DNA of 64,000 nucleotides. Source: Anaerolineae bacterium (lineage in GTDB: Bacteria > Chloroflexota > Anaerolineae > Promineifilales > Promineifilaceae). A model generated the notes under the pieces. That model did no database searches. It was not told where the DNA came from and worked only from the letters and a program-made list of their open reading frames with translations. Positions 12,118-22,270 of this stretch are shown here, piece by piece (positions within the stretch are counted from its first letter, which is position 1; every line of letters starts with the position of its first letter). Made by a program: the position numbers and the translations under genes. The stretch lies in assembly GCA_020848035.1 (NCBI GenBank), contig JADLAX010000100.1, positions 62,001-126,000 on the forward strand. Direction: 5' to 3'.

Positions 12118-13440
12118 ATGCGCGTTATTCGTCGACTGCTGCCCTGGTTTTTTTTGCTGGTAACGGCCGTTATCGTCCTCTTTTTTGTGCTGCGGCGAGA
12201 CACACAGGCGGCTTATGGTACGGCCGTTGCTCTCTGCCCCGGCCCCGACCTCTACGGCTACACCTGCGATGGCGGCACCGCTTTTGCCTACATCGACGCT
12301 ACTACCGACACCTTCCTCTACGCCGACGATGGCGTGATTACCCTGGAGCTGCCCTTTCCCTTCACCTTTTACGGTACCACCTACACCGAACTGCGCGCCA
12401 GCAGCAATGGCAACGTCCAGTTTGGTAATGGCAATACCTTTTTCGGCAACGAATGCATGAACGAAGGTCCGGTGGTGGGCATGGGTGACATGATTGCCCC
12501 GTTTTGGGACGATCTGGACCTGACCAGCTTTGGCTACCTGGAATACGAGGTGGTGGGTGAAGCGCCGGACCGCATTTACGTGCTGGAATGGGACGACATT
12601 CCCCGGTTTGGTGATTCCGAAGACCGGGTGACGTTTGCCCTACAGCTTTTTGAAGGCAGCCAGGACATCCTCTTTTTGTATGAAGACGTAACGCTGCTGG
12701 AAGGCAACAACGGCGGCGGCGCGACTATTGGCATTCAGAGCGAGGCGCAGGGATTGGCACTACAATTTGGCTGTAACCAGCCGGTGGTGGCCAACGCCAG
12801 CCGCATTCGTTTTACCGAGCCAGCAGAAGCCAATGGGGAGGTGGATGGGGTGGCAACGGCCGTTATCGAATCCATCCCGCCGCTCTACACCAAGGGGGAC
12901 GTGGCTGAACTGCTCGACCAGATGAACCGGCAAGGCCCTGCCGCCCTGGCCGACATGAACACACGCTGGCTTAACCAATCACCGCCGCGAACGGCCGTCT
13001 GGCAGTGGCAAGATCTCACCGGGGATGGCCAGGACGAACTGATCCTGCTGCGCACCAGTACCGCGCAATATGCCAGCCTCAACGACCTGATGATTTTCAC
13101 CCCCGATTCTGCGGGGGCGTTTAGCCTGCTGCATTACCAGCCGCTGACCAGCCGCACGCAACCTGGCAGTCGTTCCGGAGTAGCGGCGGTGGGTGATCTG
13201 ACCCAGGACGGTCTGGCCGATGTGGTGGTGCAAGACAGCGCCAGCGGCCTGAGCTTTGTCCTCATGGCAGGCGGTGAAACCGTGCAGCCAGTGCCTTTGC
13301 CCGGCAGCTGTACCGGCAGCCTGGGCATCATGGATGTGGACGAAGATGGGTTGGCTGAGGTGGTGCGCGATGGCTGTGCGGCGGGAAACGGCCGTACCAT
13401 CACCCAGTGGAATGGGACCGCCTTCACCACGCTCCCCTAA
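12118..13440 (+). CDS. Secreted/anchored protein with FG-GAP/VCBS-like C-terminal repeats
   Basis: ATG at 12118 with signal anchor MRVIRRLLPWFFLLVTAVIVLFFVL; WQWQDLTGDGQDELILL and GDLTQDGLADVVVQD repeats. Confidence 0.65.
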   Translation: MRVIRRLLPWFFLLVTAVIVLFFVLRRDTQAAYGTAVALCPGPDLYGYTCDGGTAFAYIDATTDTFLYADDGVITLELPFPFTFYGTTYTELRASSNGNVQFGNGNTFFGNECMNEGPVVGMGDMIAPFWDDLDLTSFGYLEYEVVGEAPDRIYVLEWDDIPRFGDSEDRVTFALQLFEGSQDILFLYEDVTLLEGNNGGGATIGIQSEAQGLALQFGCNQPVVANASRIRFTEPAEANGEVDGVATAVIESIPPLYTKGDVAELLDQMNRQGPAALADMNTRWLNQSPPRTAVWQWQDLTGDGQDELILLRTSTAQYASLNDLMIFTPDSAGAFSLLHYQPLTSRTQPGSRSGVAAVGDLTQDGLADVVVQDSASGLSFVLMAGGETVQPVPLPGSCTGSLGIMDVDEDGLAEVVRDGCAAGNGRTITQWNGTAFTTLP

Positions 13441-13566
13441 AGTTTGCTCGAATAAATCCCCAAAAAGACTTGCCAAGCAGCGTTGAAAACGATACTATGC
13501 TGCGCAAATTGGTCTGAACGACACGCCAACCTTATATGGCAACAAATAGAGACGGGAGATAGAAGC

Positions 13567-14262
13567 ATGTTTGAGGTTAACGGCGTCTACGCCAACCGCA
13601 AGGGTGAATATACAGTTCTGGAAATCAACCCGCCCAAAATGCGTGTTCGTTTTACGGACGATGGGTCTGAAGCTGAGCTGAAAATTGAGCTTCAGGCACG
13701 CATTTGGGAAAATATCGCTGCTGAGTACGAGGCGAGAGCCGCCAGCCGCAGCGCCCGCGCCGCGCGGCGCGGCCTGTCTTCCAATGCCAACCACTTCATC
13801 AAAATCATCAGCGTACCGGCGGTGGATGAGATGAACTTCCCTGGTTGGCCGGAACGGGTGGTGATGGCCCCTCCAGCAGACGGCAATATCAGGCTGCAAT
13901 CTGGGGATCGCCTCATTTTTTATGCCTTGGAAACACAAACCTTCTTTGCTGTAGCTACCATTACCGGTGAATCGATTGAAGCGAATCCGAAGGAATATTT
14001 CTTCACCGTGCCAGTAGAAACGGCCGAATTCTACCCCATCGACATCGACGCCGTTTCCAGCAAGCTGGACAAAGGGGCCGACATCGACTCGGTTGAGCTG
14101 GAAAGCCAGCCGCGCTTCAAGCGCCTGCGCCTGGAAGCCGAAGCGTTTTACTCTATCAACGAAGACGACTTTGAGCTCCTGGCCGAAGCTCTCACCGAAG
14201 TGGCCGAAGACGAAGAGGAAGAAGAGGAAGAAGAGGAAGAATACGAGGAAGAAGAAGAATAA
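13567..14262 (+). CDS. Uncharacterised protein with poly-acidic C-terminus
   Basis: MFEVNGVYANRKGEYTVLEINPPKMRVRF...; tail AEDEEEEEEEEEEYEEEEE; SD-like gacgggaga upstream. Confidence 0.7.
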   Translation: MFEVNGVYANRKGEYTVLEINPPKMRVRFTDDGSEAELKIELQARIWENIAAEYEARAASRSARAARRGLSSNANHFIKIISVPAVDEMNFPGWPERVVMAPPADGNIRLQSGDRLIFYALETQTFFAVATITGESIEANPKEYFFTVPVETAEFYPIDIDAVSSKLDKGADIDSVELESQPRFKRLRLEAEAFYSINEDDFELLAEALTEVAEDEEEEEEEEEEYEEEEE

Positions 14263-14294
14263 ATCGGCCTTATCAAGCATCAATCGAGTAGAGA

Positions 14295-16073
14295 ATGGAT
14301 AAAGAATATATTCTTGTAAGCGTGGCCTGGCCCTATGCCAACGCGGATATTCACCAGGGCAACGTGACGGGCTCTTACCTGCCTGCCGATATTTACGCGC
14401 GTTACCATCGCCTGCGCGGTAACCACGTGCTCATGGTGTCTGGCTCCGACAGCCACGGCACGCCGGTAACGGTGAAGGCTGAAGAAATGGGCAAGTCGGT
14501 GGCCGAGGTGTTTGATTATTATCACGGCCGTTTCCTGGCCCTCTTCCAAAAAATGGGGCTCACCTACGACCTCTTCACCCACACCGATACCGAAAACCAT
14601 TTCAAAGTATCGCAAGATATGTTCCTGTCCCTGCTGGAAAACGAGTACATGTACCCCAAAGTGACCCGGCAAATGTACTCGCCCACGGCCAACAAATTTT
14701 TGCCCGACCGCTACGTGGAAGGCACCTGCCCCAAATGCGGCTTCTTCCCGGCGCGCGGCGACCAGTGTGACAACTGCAACACCCTCTTCGAAAGCGCCGC
14801 CGAACTGCTCAACCCACGCAGCAAGGTGGACGATTCGCCCCTGGAACTGCGCGATACCGAGCATTTTTTCATCGACCTGCCCACCATCGCCAACGATGGC
14901 CTGCAAGCCTGGCTGCATGACGGCAAGGATTACTGGCGACCCCAGGTGATCAACTTTGCCCGCAACTTTGTGGATCAAGGCTTAATCGGTCGGGCTGTCA
15001 CCCGCGACATGGACTGGGGCATCCCGGTACCGGTTGCGGGGTATGAGCACAAGGTGCTCTACGTCTGGTTTGAGGCGGTGATTGGCTACCTCTCGGCGGC
15101 GATTGAGTGGGCCAAAAACAGCGGTGATCCCGACGCGTGGAAAAATTGGTGGCAAAATCCCCAGGCTCGCACCGTCTACTTCATCGGCAAGGACAATATT
15201 CCCTTCCACACTATTTTCTGGCCGGCCCAACTGTTTGGTTCTAAGGGACTGTATAACGAGGACCCGCAAGCGCAGCTCAATCTGCCGTATGACGTGCCCG
15301 CCAACGAGTTTATGAACATGGAAGGGCAAAAGATCAGCGGCAGCCGCAATTGGGGCGTCTGGATGCTGGAGGCGCTGGATCGGCACGACCCGGACCCGCT
15401 GCGTTATTATCTAACGGCCGTTATGCCCGAAACCCGCGACAGTGATTGGAGCTGGCAGGGTTACGTCGACCGCAACAACGCCGAGCTGGTGGGCAACTGG
15501 GGCAACCTGGTCAACCGCGTCCTCAACATGACCAAACGCTACTTTGGCGGCGCAGTGCCCGAGCCCGGCGAACTCACCGACAAAGATCGCGAGTTGTTGG
15601 CCGCCGTGGATGCCGGTTTCGAGACGGTTGCCGCTCTGTACGACGGCTGCAAATTCCGCGCCGTGGTGCAAGAAAACCTGCGCCTCTCCAGCCTGGTGAA
15701 CACCTACCTGGAAGACACCAGCCCCTGGACCACCGCCAAAACCGATATGCAGGCGACGGCTCGCTCGCTTTACACCACCATCCAGGCAATCAGCGGCCTC
15801 AAGGTGCTGTGGGCACCCATTTTGCCCTTCACCAGCCAGCAGCTGCACGAGATGCTGGGGGAGGACGGCCGTCTCTTTGGCCAGCAGGTGGTGGAAGAAT
15901 ACGCCGAAAGCCGCAAAACACATTTGGGATTGACGTACAAGGGGGAAACGGCCGTTGGCCACTGGACCCGCACCGACATCCCGGTGGGCCGGGTGCTGCC
16001 CGCCCCCCAACCCCTCTTCAAAAAGCTGGACCCATCCATCGTCGAGGACGAACTCGCCCGCCTGGGCAAATAA
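14295..16073 (+). CDS. metG: Methionyl-tRNA synthetase
   Basis: VSVAWPYANADIHQGNVTGSYLPADIYARYHRLRGNHVLMVSGSDSHGTPV; CPKCGFFPARGDQCDNC zinc site; GQKISGSRNWGV (KMSKS-region variant). Confidence 0.95.
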   Translation: MDKEYILVSVAWPYANADIHQGNVTGSYLPADIYARYHRLRGNHVLMVSGSDSHGTPVTVKAEEMGKSVAEVFDYYHGRFLALFQKMGLTYDLFTHTDTENHFKVSQDMFLSLLENEYMYPKVTRQMYSPTANKFLPDRYVEGTCPKCGFFPARGDQCDNCNTLFESAAELLNPRSKVDDSPLELRDTEHFFIDLPTIANDGLQAWLHDGKDYWRPQVINFARNFVDQGLIGRAVTRDMDWGIPVPVAGYEHKVLYVWFEAVIGYLSAAIEWAKNSGDPDAWKNWWQNPQARTVYFIGKDNIPFHTIFWPAQLFGSKGLYNEDPQAQLNLPYDVPANEFMNMEGQKISGSRNWGVWMLEALDRHDPDPLRYYLTAVMPETRDSDWSWQGYVDRNNAELVGNWGNLVNRVLNMTKRYFGGAVPEPGELTDKDRELLAAVDAGFETVAALYDGCKFRAVVQENLRLSSLVNTYLEDTSPWTTAKTDMQATARSLYTTIQAISGLKVLWAPILPFTSQQLHEMLGEDGRLFGQQVVEEYAESRKTHLGLTYKGETAVGHWTRTDIPVGRVLPAPQPLFKKLDPSIVEDELARLGK

Positions 16074-16081
16074 AATGTAAC

Positions 16082-16233
16082 GTAGGGGCGGAACGGCGCG
16101 GGAGAGCCTTTGACTAACAGGCCAACACAATCCCGCGCCGTCTCGCCCTTTTTATTTAAGCATTTGGGCGAGACCGCCGGGGCTGATCTAGTTTTGTGAG
16201 GCCAGGACGGTCTCACGGCGGTCCCGCCCCTAC
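16082..16233. repeat. REP/BIME-like multi-hairpin repeat, copy 1
   Basis: GTAGGGGCGG...CCGCCCCTAC termini; internal CGGCGCGGGA/TCCCGCGCCG and CTCGCCC/GGGCGAG stems; homologous to 16805-16958. Confidence 0.85.
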
Positions 16234-16246
16234 AGGTGGTAAACCG

Positions 16247-16791
16247 ATGAGCCAGTTTGATCCTCACAAACACCACCGTCAATCCATTCGTCTAAAAGAT
16301 TGGGACTATCGTTCTGCCGGTTACTACTTCGTCACTATTTGCACCCATCAGCGCGAGAACTTGTTTGAAACGGCCGTATTCCAAGAAATCGCCGCCCACG
16401 CCATCGAAAGAATCCCCAACCAAAAACACACTGCGCATGTTGAACTGGACGAATGGATCGTGATGCCCAATCATATCCATTTGATCTTGATCTTCCTGGA
16501 AATTGTTTTGAGCGAACGAGTCGGAACGTCCGATAACGTTTTCTAAAATGCACCGCTGGCTCATTGGGTGTGGTGGTAGGGCGGTATAAAACGGCCGTTA
16601 CCACCCGCATCAACCAACTGCGCCAAACTCCAGGCGGCAAAGTCTGGCAGCGTGGTTATTACGAATGTATCATCCGCAACGAGCGCGAATGGCGTGCCAC
16701 CCAGCAATACATTCAGAACAACCCCACCCGCTGGGCCGAAGACCGCGAAAACCTCGACACCCTCCTCACCAAAATGACCCACCGCACCTGA
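16247..16791 (+). pseudogene. REP-associated tyrosine transposase (RAYT/Y1-like), apparently frameshifted
   Basis: YYFVTICTHQRENLFE and MPNHIHLILI (HUH-type motif) in the first frame to 16546; LGVVVGRYKTAVTTRINQLR...WQRGYYECIIRNEREWRATQQYIQNNPTRW in another frame from ~16564. Confidence 0.85.
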
Positions 16792-16804
16792 TCCACACCG
16801 CACC

Positions 16805-16958
16805 GTAGGGGCGGGATGGCGCGGCAGAGCCTTCCGAAAAACAGACCAAGACAAGCCCGCGCCGTCTCGCCCAAAATATGGCGAAGTCGTGGGCGAGACC
16901 GCCGGGGCTAATCTGGTTTTGTGTGGCCAGGATGGTCTCCCGGCGGTCCCGCCCCTAC
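16805..16958. repeat. REP/BIME-like multi-hairpin repeat, copy 2 (direct orientation to copy 1)
   Basis: gtaggggcgggatggcgcgg...gtctcgccc...gggcgagaccgccggggct...cggcggtcccgcccctac; highly similar to copy 1. Confidence 0.85.
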
Positions 16959-17033
16959 GGGGTGTGTTAGAAAAGAGCGCAAGCGGTATAATCCCCCTCA
17001 TCCAACCTGTAACAACAAAAGAGAGTGTGTTCA

Positions 17034-18722
17034 ATGACCACCGACGATAAAAAAGTAATTTATTCGATGATGGGTGTGGGCAAAGTTGTGCCGCCCAACA
17101 AACAAATCCTGCGCGACATTTCCCTTTCCTACTTCTACGGGGCCAAAATTGGCGTTTTGGGGCTGAACGGCGCGGGCAAAAGTACCCTGCTGCGCATTAT
17201 GGCCGGGGTGGATAATGATTTTGTGGGGGAAACGGCCGTTTCCCCCGGCTACACCATCGGCTACCTGGAACAAGAACCGCAACTCGACGACAGCAAAACC
17301 GTGCGCGACATTGTGGAAGAAGGCGCGCAAGACGTGGTCGATGCCCTGCGCGAGTTTGACGAAATCAACCTGAAGTTTGGCGAACCGCTGAGCGACGACG
17401 AGATGAACGACCTCATCGAGCGGCAGGGGGCCCTGCAAGACAAGCTGGACCACATGGACGCCTGGAACCTGGACAGCCGCCTGGAGCTGGCAATGGACGC
17501 CCTGCGCACTCCGCCCGGCGATACGCCCATCGCCGTCCTCTCCGGCGGCGAGCGGCGGCGCGTGGCCCTGTGCCGCCTGCTGCTCAAGCAGCCAGACATC
17601 CTGCTGCTGGACGAACCCACCAACCACCTCGACGCCGAATCGGTGGCCTGGCTGGAAAAGCACCTCAAGCAGTACCCCGGCACCGTCATTGCCGTCACCC
17701 ACGACCGCTACTTTTTGGACAACGTGGCGGGCTGGATTCTGGAGCTGGATCGCGGCTACGGCATTCCGTGGAAGGGCAACTACTCCTCCTGGCTGGCGCA
17801 AAAGCAGGATCGATTGGCCCAGGAAGAGAAGGCCGAATCGGCCCGGCAAAAGACCCTCCAGCGCGAGTTGGAATGGATCAACCTGACGCCCAAAGGACGG
17901 CAAACCAAGGCCAAGGCGCGTATCACTCGCTACAGCGAACTGCTTACCGATGAGCGAGAACGGGCCAATGAAGAGCGCGAAATCTACATTCCCCCGGGTC
18001 CTCGTCTGGGTGACATCGTTATCGAAGCGAAGGGTTTGCGTAAAAGCTATGACAATACGCTGCTGTACGAAGACCTTTCGTTTGAGATTCCGCCGGGGGC
18101 GATTGTGGGCATCATCGGACCCAATGGGGCCGGTAAAACCACATTGTTCCGCATGATTGTGGGCGAGGAGCAGCCCGATGGCGGTATGCTGCGCCTGGGC
18201 GATACGGTCAAGCTGGCCTACGTCGACCAGAGCCGCGACGATTTGGACGCCGATAAAACGGTCTGGCAAGAAATTACCGACGGCAACGAGACGTTACAGC
18301 TGGGGCCGCGTCGGGTGAATTCGCGGGCGTATGTGTCGCGCTTCAACTTTGCGGGCAGTGACCAGCAGAAAAAAGTCGGGACGCTCTCTGGCGGTGAGCG
18401 CAACCGGGTGCACCTGGCCAAGCTGCTGAAGTCGGGCAGCAACCTGCTGCTGCTGGACGAACCAACCAACGACCTGGACGTAAACACGCTGCGGGCGCTG
18501 GAGCTGGGGCTGGAAAGTTTTGCCGGATCGGCCATCATCATCTCGCACGATCGCTGGTTTTTGGACCGCGTGGCCACCCACATCCTGGCCTTCGAGGGCG
18601 AGAGCCAGGCGCATTGGCACATTGGCAACTACAGCGACTACGAAGAGGATCGCCGCCAGCGCCTGGGCGACAAGGCCGACCGGCCGCACCGCATCACCTA
18701 CCGCAAGCTCACCCGCGATTAG
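17034..18722 (+). CDS. ettA: Energy-dependent translational throttle protein EttA (ABC-F)
   Basis: Two ABC domains (GLNGAGKSTLL, LSGGERRRVALCRLLL; GPNGAGKTTLF, LSGGERNRVHLAKLL) and EttA-type N-terminus YSMMGVGKVVPPNKQILRDISLSYFYGAKIGVLG. Confidence 0.93.
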   Translation: MTTDDKKVIYSMMGVGKVVPPNKQILRDISLSYFYGAKIGVLGLNGAGKSTLLRIMAGVDNDFVGETAVSPGYTIGYLEQEPQLDDSKTVRDIVEEGAQDVVDALREFDEINLKFGEPLSDDEMNDLIERQGALQDKLDHMDAWNLDSRLELAMDALRTPPGDTPIAVLSGGERRRVALCRLLLKQPDILLLDEPTNHLDAESVAWLEKHLKQYPGTVIAVTHDRYFLDNVAGWILELDRGYGIPWKGNYSSWLAQKQDRLAQEEKAESARQKTLQRELEWINLTPKGRQTKAKARITRYSELLTDERERANEEREIYIPPGPRLGDIVIEAKGLRKSYDNTLLYEDLSFEIPPGAIVGIIGPNGAGKTTLFRMIVGEEQPDGGMLRLGDTVKLAYVDQSRDDLDADKTVWQEITDGNETLQLGPRRVNSRAYVSRFNFAGSDQQKKVGTLSGGERNRVHLAKLLKSGSNLLLLDEPTNDLDVNTLRALELGLESFAGSAIIISHDRWFLDRVATHILAFEGESQAHWHIGNYSDYEEDRRQRLGDKADRPHRITYRKLTRD

Positions 18723-18741
18723 CGCTGCTGAGGTTGGTTTT

Positions 18742-19113
18742 ATGAAAATTACGCGATTGGATCATGTACAGCTGGCGATGCCGCCGGGCGGGGAGGAAGA
18801 GGCCAGGGATTTTTACGGCCGTATCCTCCACCTGCGCGAATTAGAAAAACCAGAGCCGCTCAAGGCCAAAGGCGGCTGCTGGTTTGCCGGAGAGGGAGTG
18901 GAGCTGCACCTGGGCGTCCAGGCTGACTTTGTCCCGGCGGCCAAAGCGCACCCCGGCCTGCGCGTGGCTGACCTGGCCGCGGCTCAGGCCGAGCTGGTGG
19001 CCGCCAACATTACCATCGTGCCCGATGATTCTAACGTGAAGGTGCGCCGGTTTTATGTCAATGATCCATTTGGTAACCGGTTGGAGTTTATGCAAGAGGG
19101 AGATACGTTTTGA
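18742..19113 (+). CDS. VOC/glyoxalase family protein
   Basis: MKITRLDHVQLAMPPGGEEEARDFYGRILHLRELEKP...FYVNDPFGNRLEFMQ. Confidence 0.85.
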   Translation: MKITRLDHVQLAMPPGGEEEARDFYGRILHLRELEKPEPLKAKGGCWFAGEGVELHLGVQADFVPAAKAHPGLRVADLAAAQAELVAANITIVPDDSNVKVRRFYVNDPFGNRLEFMQEGDTF

Positions 19114-19270
19114 GTGATAGTTACAAGGAAAATTTAGAACGCTATTTGCAGGGATTGGTGCCGCAACGGCCGTCTGAACTGCAAAAAATGGAAGCGTACA
19201 CCCAGCCCCAACTGGATCACGTCGCTGCTGCCCATGCGCGATGGCCTGTTGGTGGCCTACAAAACCGGCT
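19110..19270 (+). pseudogene. Internally deleted O-methyltransferase-like remnant
   Basis: SDSYKENLERYLQGLVPQRPSELQKMEAYTQP in one frame, joined to NWITSLLPMRDGLLVAYKTG* (methyltransferase C-terminus-like) in another frame; the middle is missing. Confidence 0.5.
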
Positions 19271-19276
19271 AACAAT

Positions 19277-20491
19277 ATGACGCAAAGTAGCACCACCGTG
19301 CCCAACCTGCCCATTCCCGTGCCATTACGCGGCCTGACCACACCCTACACCGAAGACTCGGTGGCCCGGCGGCTGGCCGACATTTTGCGGCGCGTTTTTA
19401 CCGAGAATGAACTGCCGGAAACGGCCGTTCCCCTTCTGCAGCGCCTGCTCGATGACATCCCGTATGGCGAGATACGGCCGCTGCCCGCCCACATCGCCCC
19501 CGACCTGGCTGCCTGGCAGGGATACATCGATCCGCAGCTGGGGCAAAACTGGCTGGAAGCGCCCTGGTTTTTTGTTGAAACCTACTTCTACCGGCACATT
19601 GCCGCTGCGGTTGATCATTTCCGCAGCGGTCTCGACCCGTTCACCTACCAGAAAAAACACAGCCTGGCCGTGGCCAAAGCCCAAACAAACGCCCTCATTG
19701 GCAAGCTCAACGAGCTGATTCCCCAGGGCTGGCACGCGGCCAACTTTCGCCACCTGCTGCTGGCCGACCTGTGGGGCAATCAGGCGGACCTGAGCATGTG
19801 GGCCGCCGGGGATGCGGCGATGCCCAACCACGCCGATGCCGCCGACCGCTCGGCCCATTTGCTGGTGGATGATGAAACGGCCGTTACCCAACTGCTGCAA
19901 AACGGCGTAAACCAAATCGACTTCATCATCGACAATGCCGGTTTTGAACTGATTGGCGATTTATGCCTGGCGGATTATTTGCTGGCGGTGGGCCAAACCC
20001 GCACGGTGCGCTTTCACCTGAAGCTCTTCCCCACCTTTGTCTCCGACGCCACCATCATCGACGTGGAGGCCACCATTGCCAGCCTGCGCCAGAGCGAGGA
20101 CGCGGCCTTGCAGGAGATGGGCGAGCGGTTGACGGGGTATGTGCTGGACGGCCGTTTGCGCCTGCTCACCCATCCCTTTTGGACCTCACCGCATCCCTTG
20201 TGGCTGCTGCCCGCCGATTTACGCCAAACGCTGGCCGCTGCCGACCTGATCATCAGCAAGGGGGATGCCAACTACCGCCGTGCCCTGGGTGATGCCCAAT
20301 GGCCGCACACCACGCCCATCACCAGCATTGTCAGTTACCTGCCGACGCCTGCACTGTTCCTGCGCACCGGCAAGTCTGAGGTGTTGGCGGGTTTAAGCGA
20401 GGCCACGCAGGCCAAAATGGCTCAGGCAGAAGAAGATTGGTTGATTAACGGCCGTTGGGGCATTATTCAGCTGGCGTCGCAGGTGGGGTAG
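19277..20491 (+). CDS. DUF89/ARMT1-like damage-control phosphatase family protein
   Basis: WFFVETYFYRHIAAAVDHF...DNAGFELIGDLCLADYLL...ADLIISKGDANYRRALGDAQWP. Confidence 0.75.
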   Translation: MTQSSTTVPNLPIPVPLRGLTTPYTEDSVARRLADILRRVFTENELPETAVPLLQRLLDDIPYGEIRPLPAHIAPDLAAWQGYIDPQLGQNWLEAPWFFVETYFYRHIAAAVDHFRSGLDPFTYQKKHSLAVAKAQTNALIGKLNELIPQGWHAANFRHLLLADLWGNQADLSMWAAGDAAMPNHADAADRSAHLLVDDETAVTQLLQNGVNQIDFIIDNAGFELIGDLCLADYLLAVGQTRTVRFHLKLFPTFVSDATIIDVEATIASLRQSEDAALQEMGERLTGYVLDGRLRLLTHPFWTSPHPLWLLPADLRQTLAAADLIISKGDANYRRALGDAQWPHTTPITSIVSYLPTPALFLRTGKSEVLAGLSEATQAKMAQAEEDWLINGRWGIIQLASQVG

Positions 20492-20780
20492 CGGGGGCCG
20501 CTCCCCAGAAACTTTCGTCAATTTGCAGGCGGTAGACGCCCTTAAAATCGTCTGGGTCGGCGGGTTTGCCCTTGCGCAAAATCTGCACATGGCCCGCTTC
20601 GGCCAGCTGCTTCACCGCCAGGCGAATGCGTTTGGTGAGTGCCTGCCACTCTTCCGGGTGCAGCGTCATGGCAATATCTTCCGGGCGCACCGTCTCGTCG
20701 GGCCAGGCGGCGGTGCACATTTGCAAAATTGTTTCAAATACCGCTTCATCACTAATGCGGAACTTTCTGGGTTTGGGCAT
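20463..20780 (-). CDS. Small uncharacterised protein, convergent with and overlapping the DUF89 gene end
   Basis: 105-aa ORF MPKPRKFRISDEAVFETILQMCTAAWPDETVRPEDIAMTLHPEEWQALTKRIR. Confidence 0.6.
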   Translation of the reverse strand: MPKPRKFRISDEAVFETILQMCTAAWPDETVRPEDIAMTLHPEEWQALTKRIRLAVKQLAEAGHVQILRKGKPADPDDFKGVYRLQIDESFWGAAPATPPATPAE

Positions 20781-20828
20781 GTTGGTTTTCCTGCTTTTGG
20801 TATGGCGTGTCGGGTGGGGTGTTGTTGG

Positions 20829-21938
20829 TTAACGGCCGTTGATGGCCAGCTTGCTTGCCTGCAAATACAAGGGATTTTTGGCCGCCATAGCCAACACTTT
20901 TTTCGCTTCAGTCATCTGCTTGTTATTGGCGTACAGCAGCCCGAGCATGAAGTAAGCCGCGGGCAGGCGCAGCCCGCCGCGAATAGCACGCTGGTAGCAG
21001 CCGATGGCATCATCCACGTGGCCGCGCATCTCAAAATCCATGGCCTGGCCCAGCAGTGCATCGCGCTCCAGTTTGCTCAGACCATTGGTGGTTTCAGCCT
21101 CGTCGTCTTCGCGGAACAGCTCGGCGGCCAGCTCTTCATGGGCCACGCGGCGTGCTTTTTCGATGGGATCGGAAATCACTTCCTGTTCGGCGATGGCCTG
21201 CTCGTTGCGCTCAGCTTCAAAAATAGCGGCCATCTGGCGCACCGTTTCTGTCAGGCTGTCGGCTTCCGCCTGTTCTTCGGCGGAGAGGCCAGGGGCGACT
21301 TTGGGCGGTTCCGGTGCGTGCGGCGTTTCTGGCATGTCAAATGCCGATTCACCGTGACGAATGAGTTCAACGGCCGTTAACACATCTTCGTTGCCGGGGT
21401 CCAGACGTAAGGCTGCCTGGCACATTTGCAGCGCTTTGCTTTTGTCGCCGCGCATCTGCAAAATACGGGCAATAGCCAGGTATTCCCGCACTGCATCTCG
21501 TGTACGGTTTAGCCGCTGGAACACCATGGCCAGCCGCTTGTGCGAGCCTAGCAGCGTCGAATCGAGCCGGATCGAGCGTTCCCAGTTGCCAATCGCTTCT
21601 TCAAGCTGGCGCTGCTTTAGCAAGATTTCGCCGATAGCCAGATAGGTGCGGGCGGCTTCTGCCAGCTGGCCCTGCCGCTCCTGAATGTCGGCTACCCGGC
21701 GCAAGTAGGTGATGTCCCCCTGCGAATAACGCGCGGCCAGCTTAAAACAATCCAGGGCACGATCCAACTGCTTAAGACCCAGGCATGCTTCGCCTAAACC
21801 GGCGTAGGCGGCCGCATCGTTGGGGAATTCCCCAATGGCAACACGAAAAGCCGTAAACGCGTCTTTCCAGCGTTTCGCTTTATTGTAGGCCGTACCTACC
21901 TGAATTGCCTTTTGATATTTTGCCAGATCTTTTGCCAT
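20829..21938 (-). CDS. TPR repeat protein
   Basis: Multiple TPR units (AAAYAGLGEACLGLKQLDRALDCFKLAARYS...). Confidence 0.8.
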   Translation of the reverse strand: MAKDLAKYQKAIQVGTAYNKAKRWKDAFTAFRVAIGEFPNDAAAYAGLGEACLGLKQLDRALDCFKLAARYSQGDITYLRRVADIQERQGQLAEAARTYLAIGEILLKQRQLEEAIGNWERSIRLDSTLLGSHKRLAMVFQRLNRTRDAVREYLAIARILQMRGDKSKALQMCQAALRLDPGNEDVLTAVELIRHGESAFDMPETPHAPEPPKVAPGLSAEEQAEADSLTETVRQMAAIFEAERNEQAIAEQEVISDPIEKARRVAHEELAAELFREDDEAETTNGLSKLERDALLGQAMDFEMRGHVDDAIGCYQRAIRGGLRLPAAYFMLGLLYANNKQMTEAKKVLAMAAKNPLYLQASKLAINGR

Positions 21939-22270
21939 GGGTTGTATTTGTTCTTTGCTACAAAGTTAGCGCAACAATTACGCTTCGACCGTTTAACTCG
22001 CGCCGGGATAAGCGTATACCAGTGTAGTGGGATTCGCAAGCGCAACTTGCCTGCTTGACAATAATCTTGCTAATCCCGCCATTTTATCTCGTTCTAGCAA
22101 AACATAAAATGACACTACAGGTTGCTTAAATAGGTCAAAAGTACCAAGATCTTTGCACCCCTATTTCACCCCTTCTTAATTACGATCTTAAGTATACGGT
22201 GATATTATGTCATGAGTCCAGCCCCAAAGCGACTGGACACCCCAGGGAGCCATTGTAAAGGTCACGCGTC

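Noticed and set aside
17031-18269. 412-aa minus-strand ORF
   Set aside because: Shadow ORF antisense to ettA; no recognisable domains, low-complexity composition.
20523-21380. 285-aa plus-strand ORF
   Set aside because: Antisense to the TPR gene; the minus-strand reading has clear TPR repeats.
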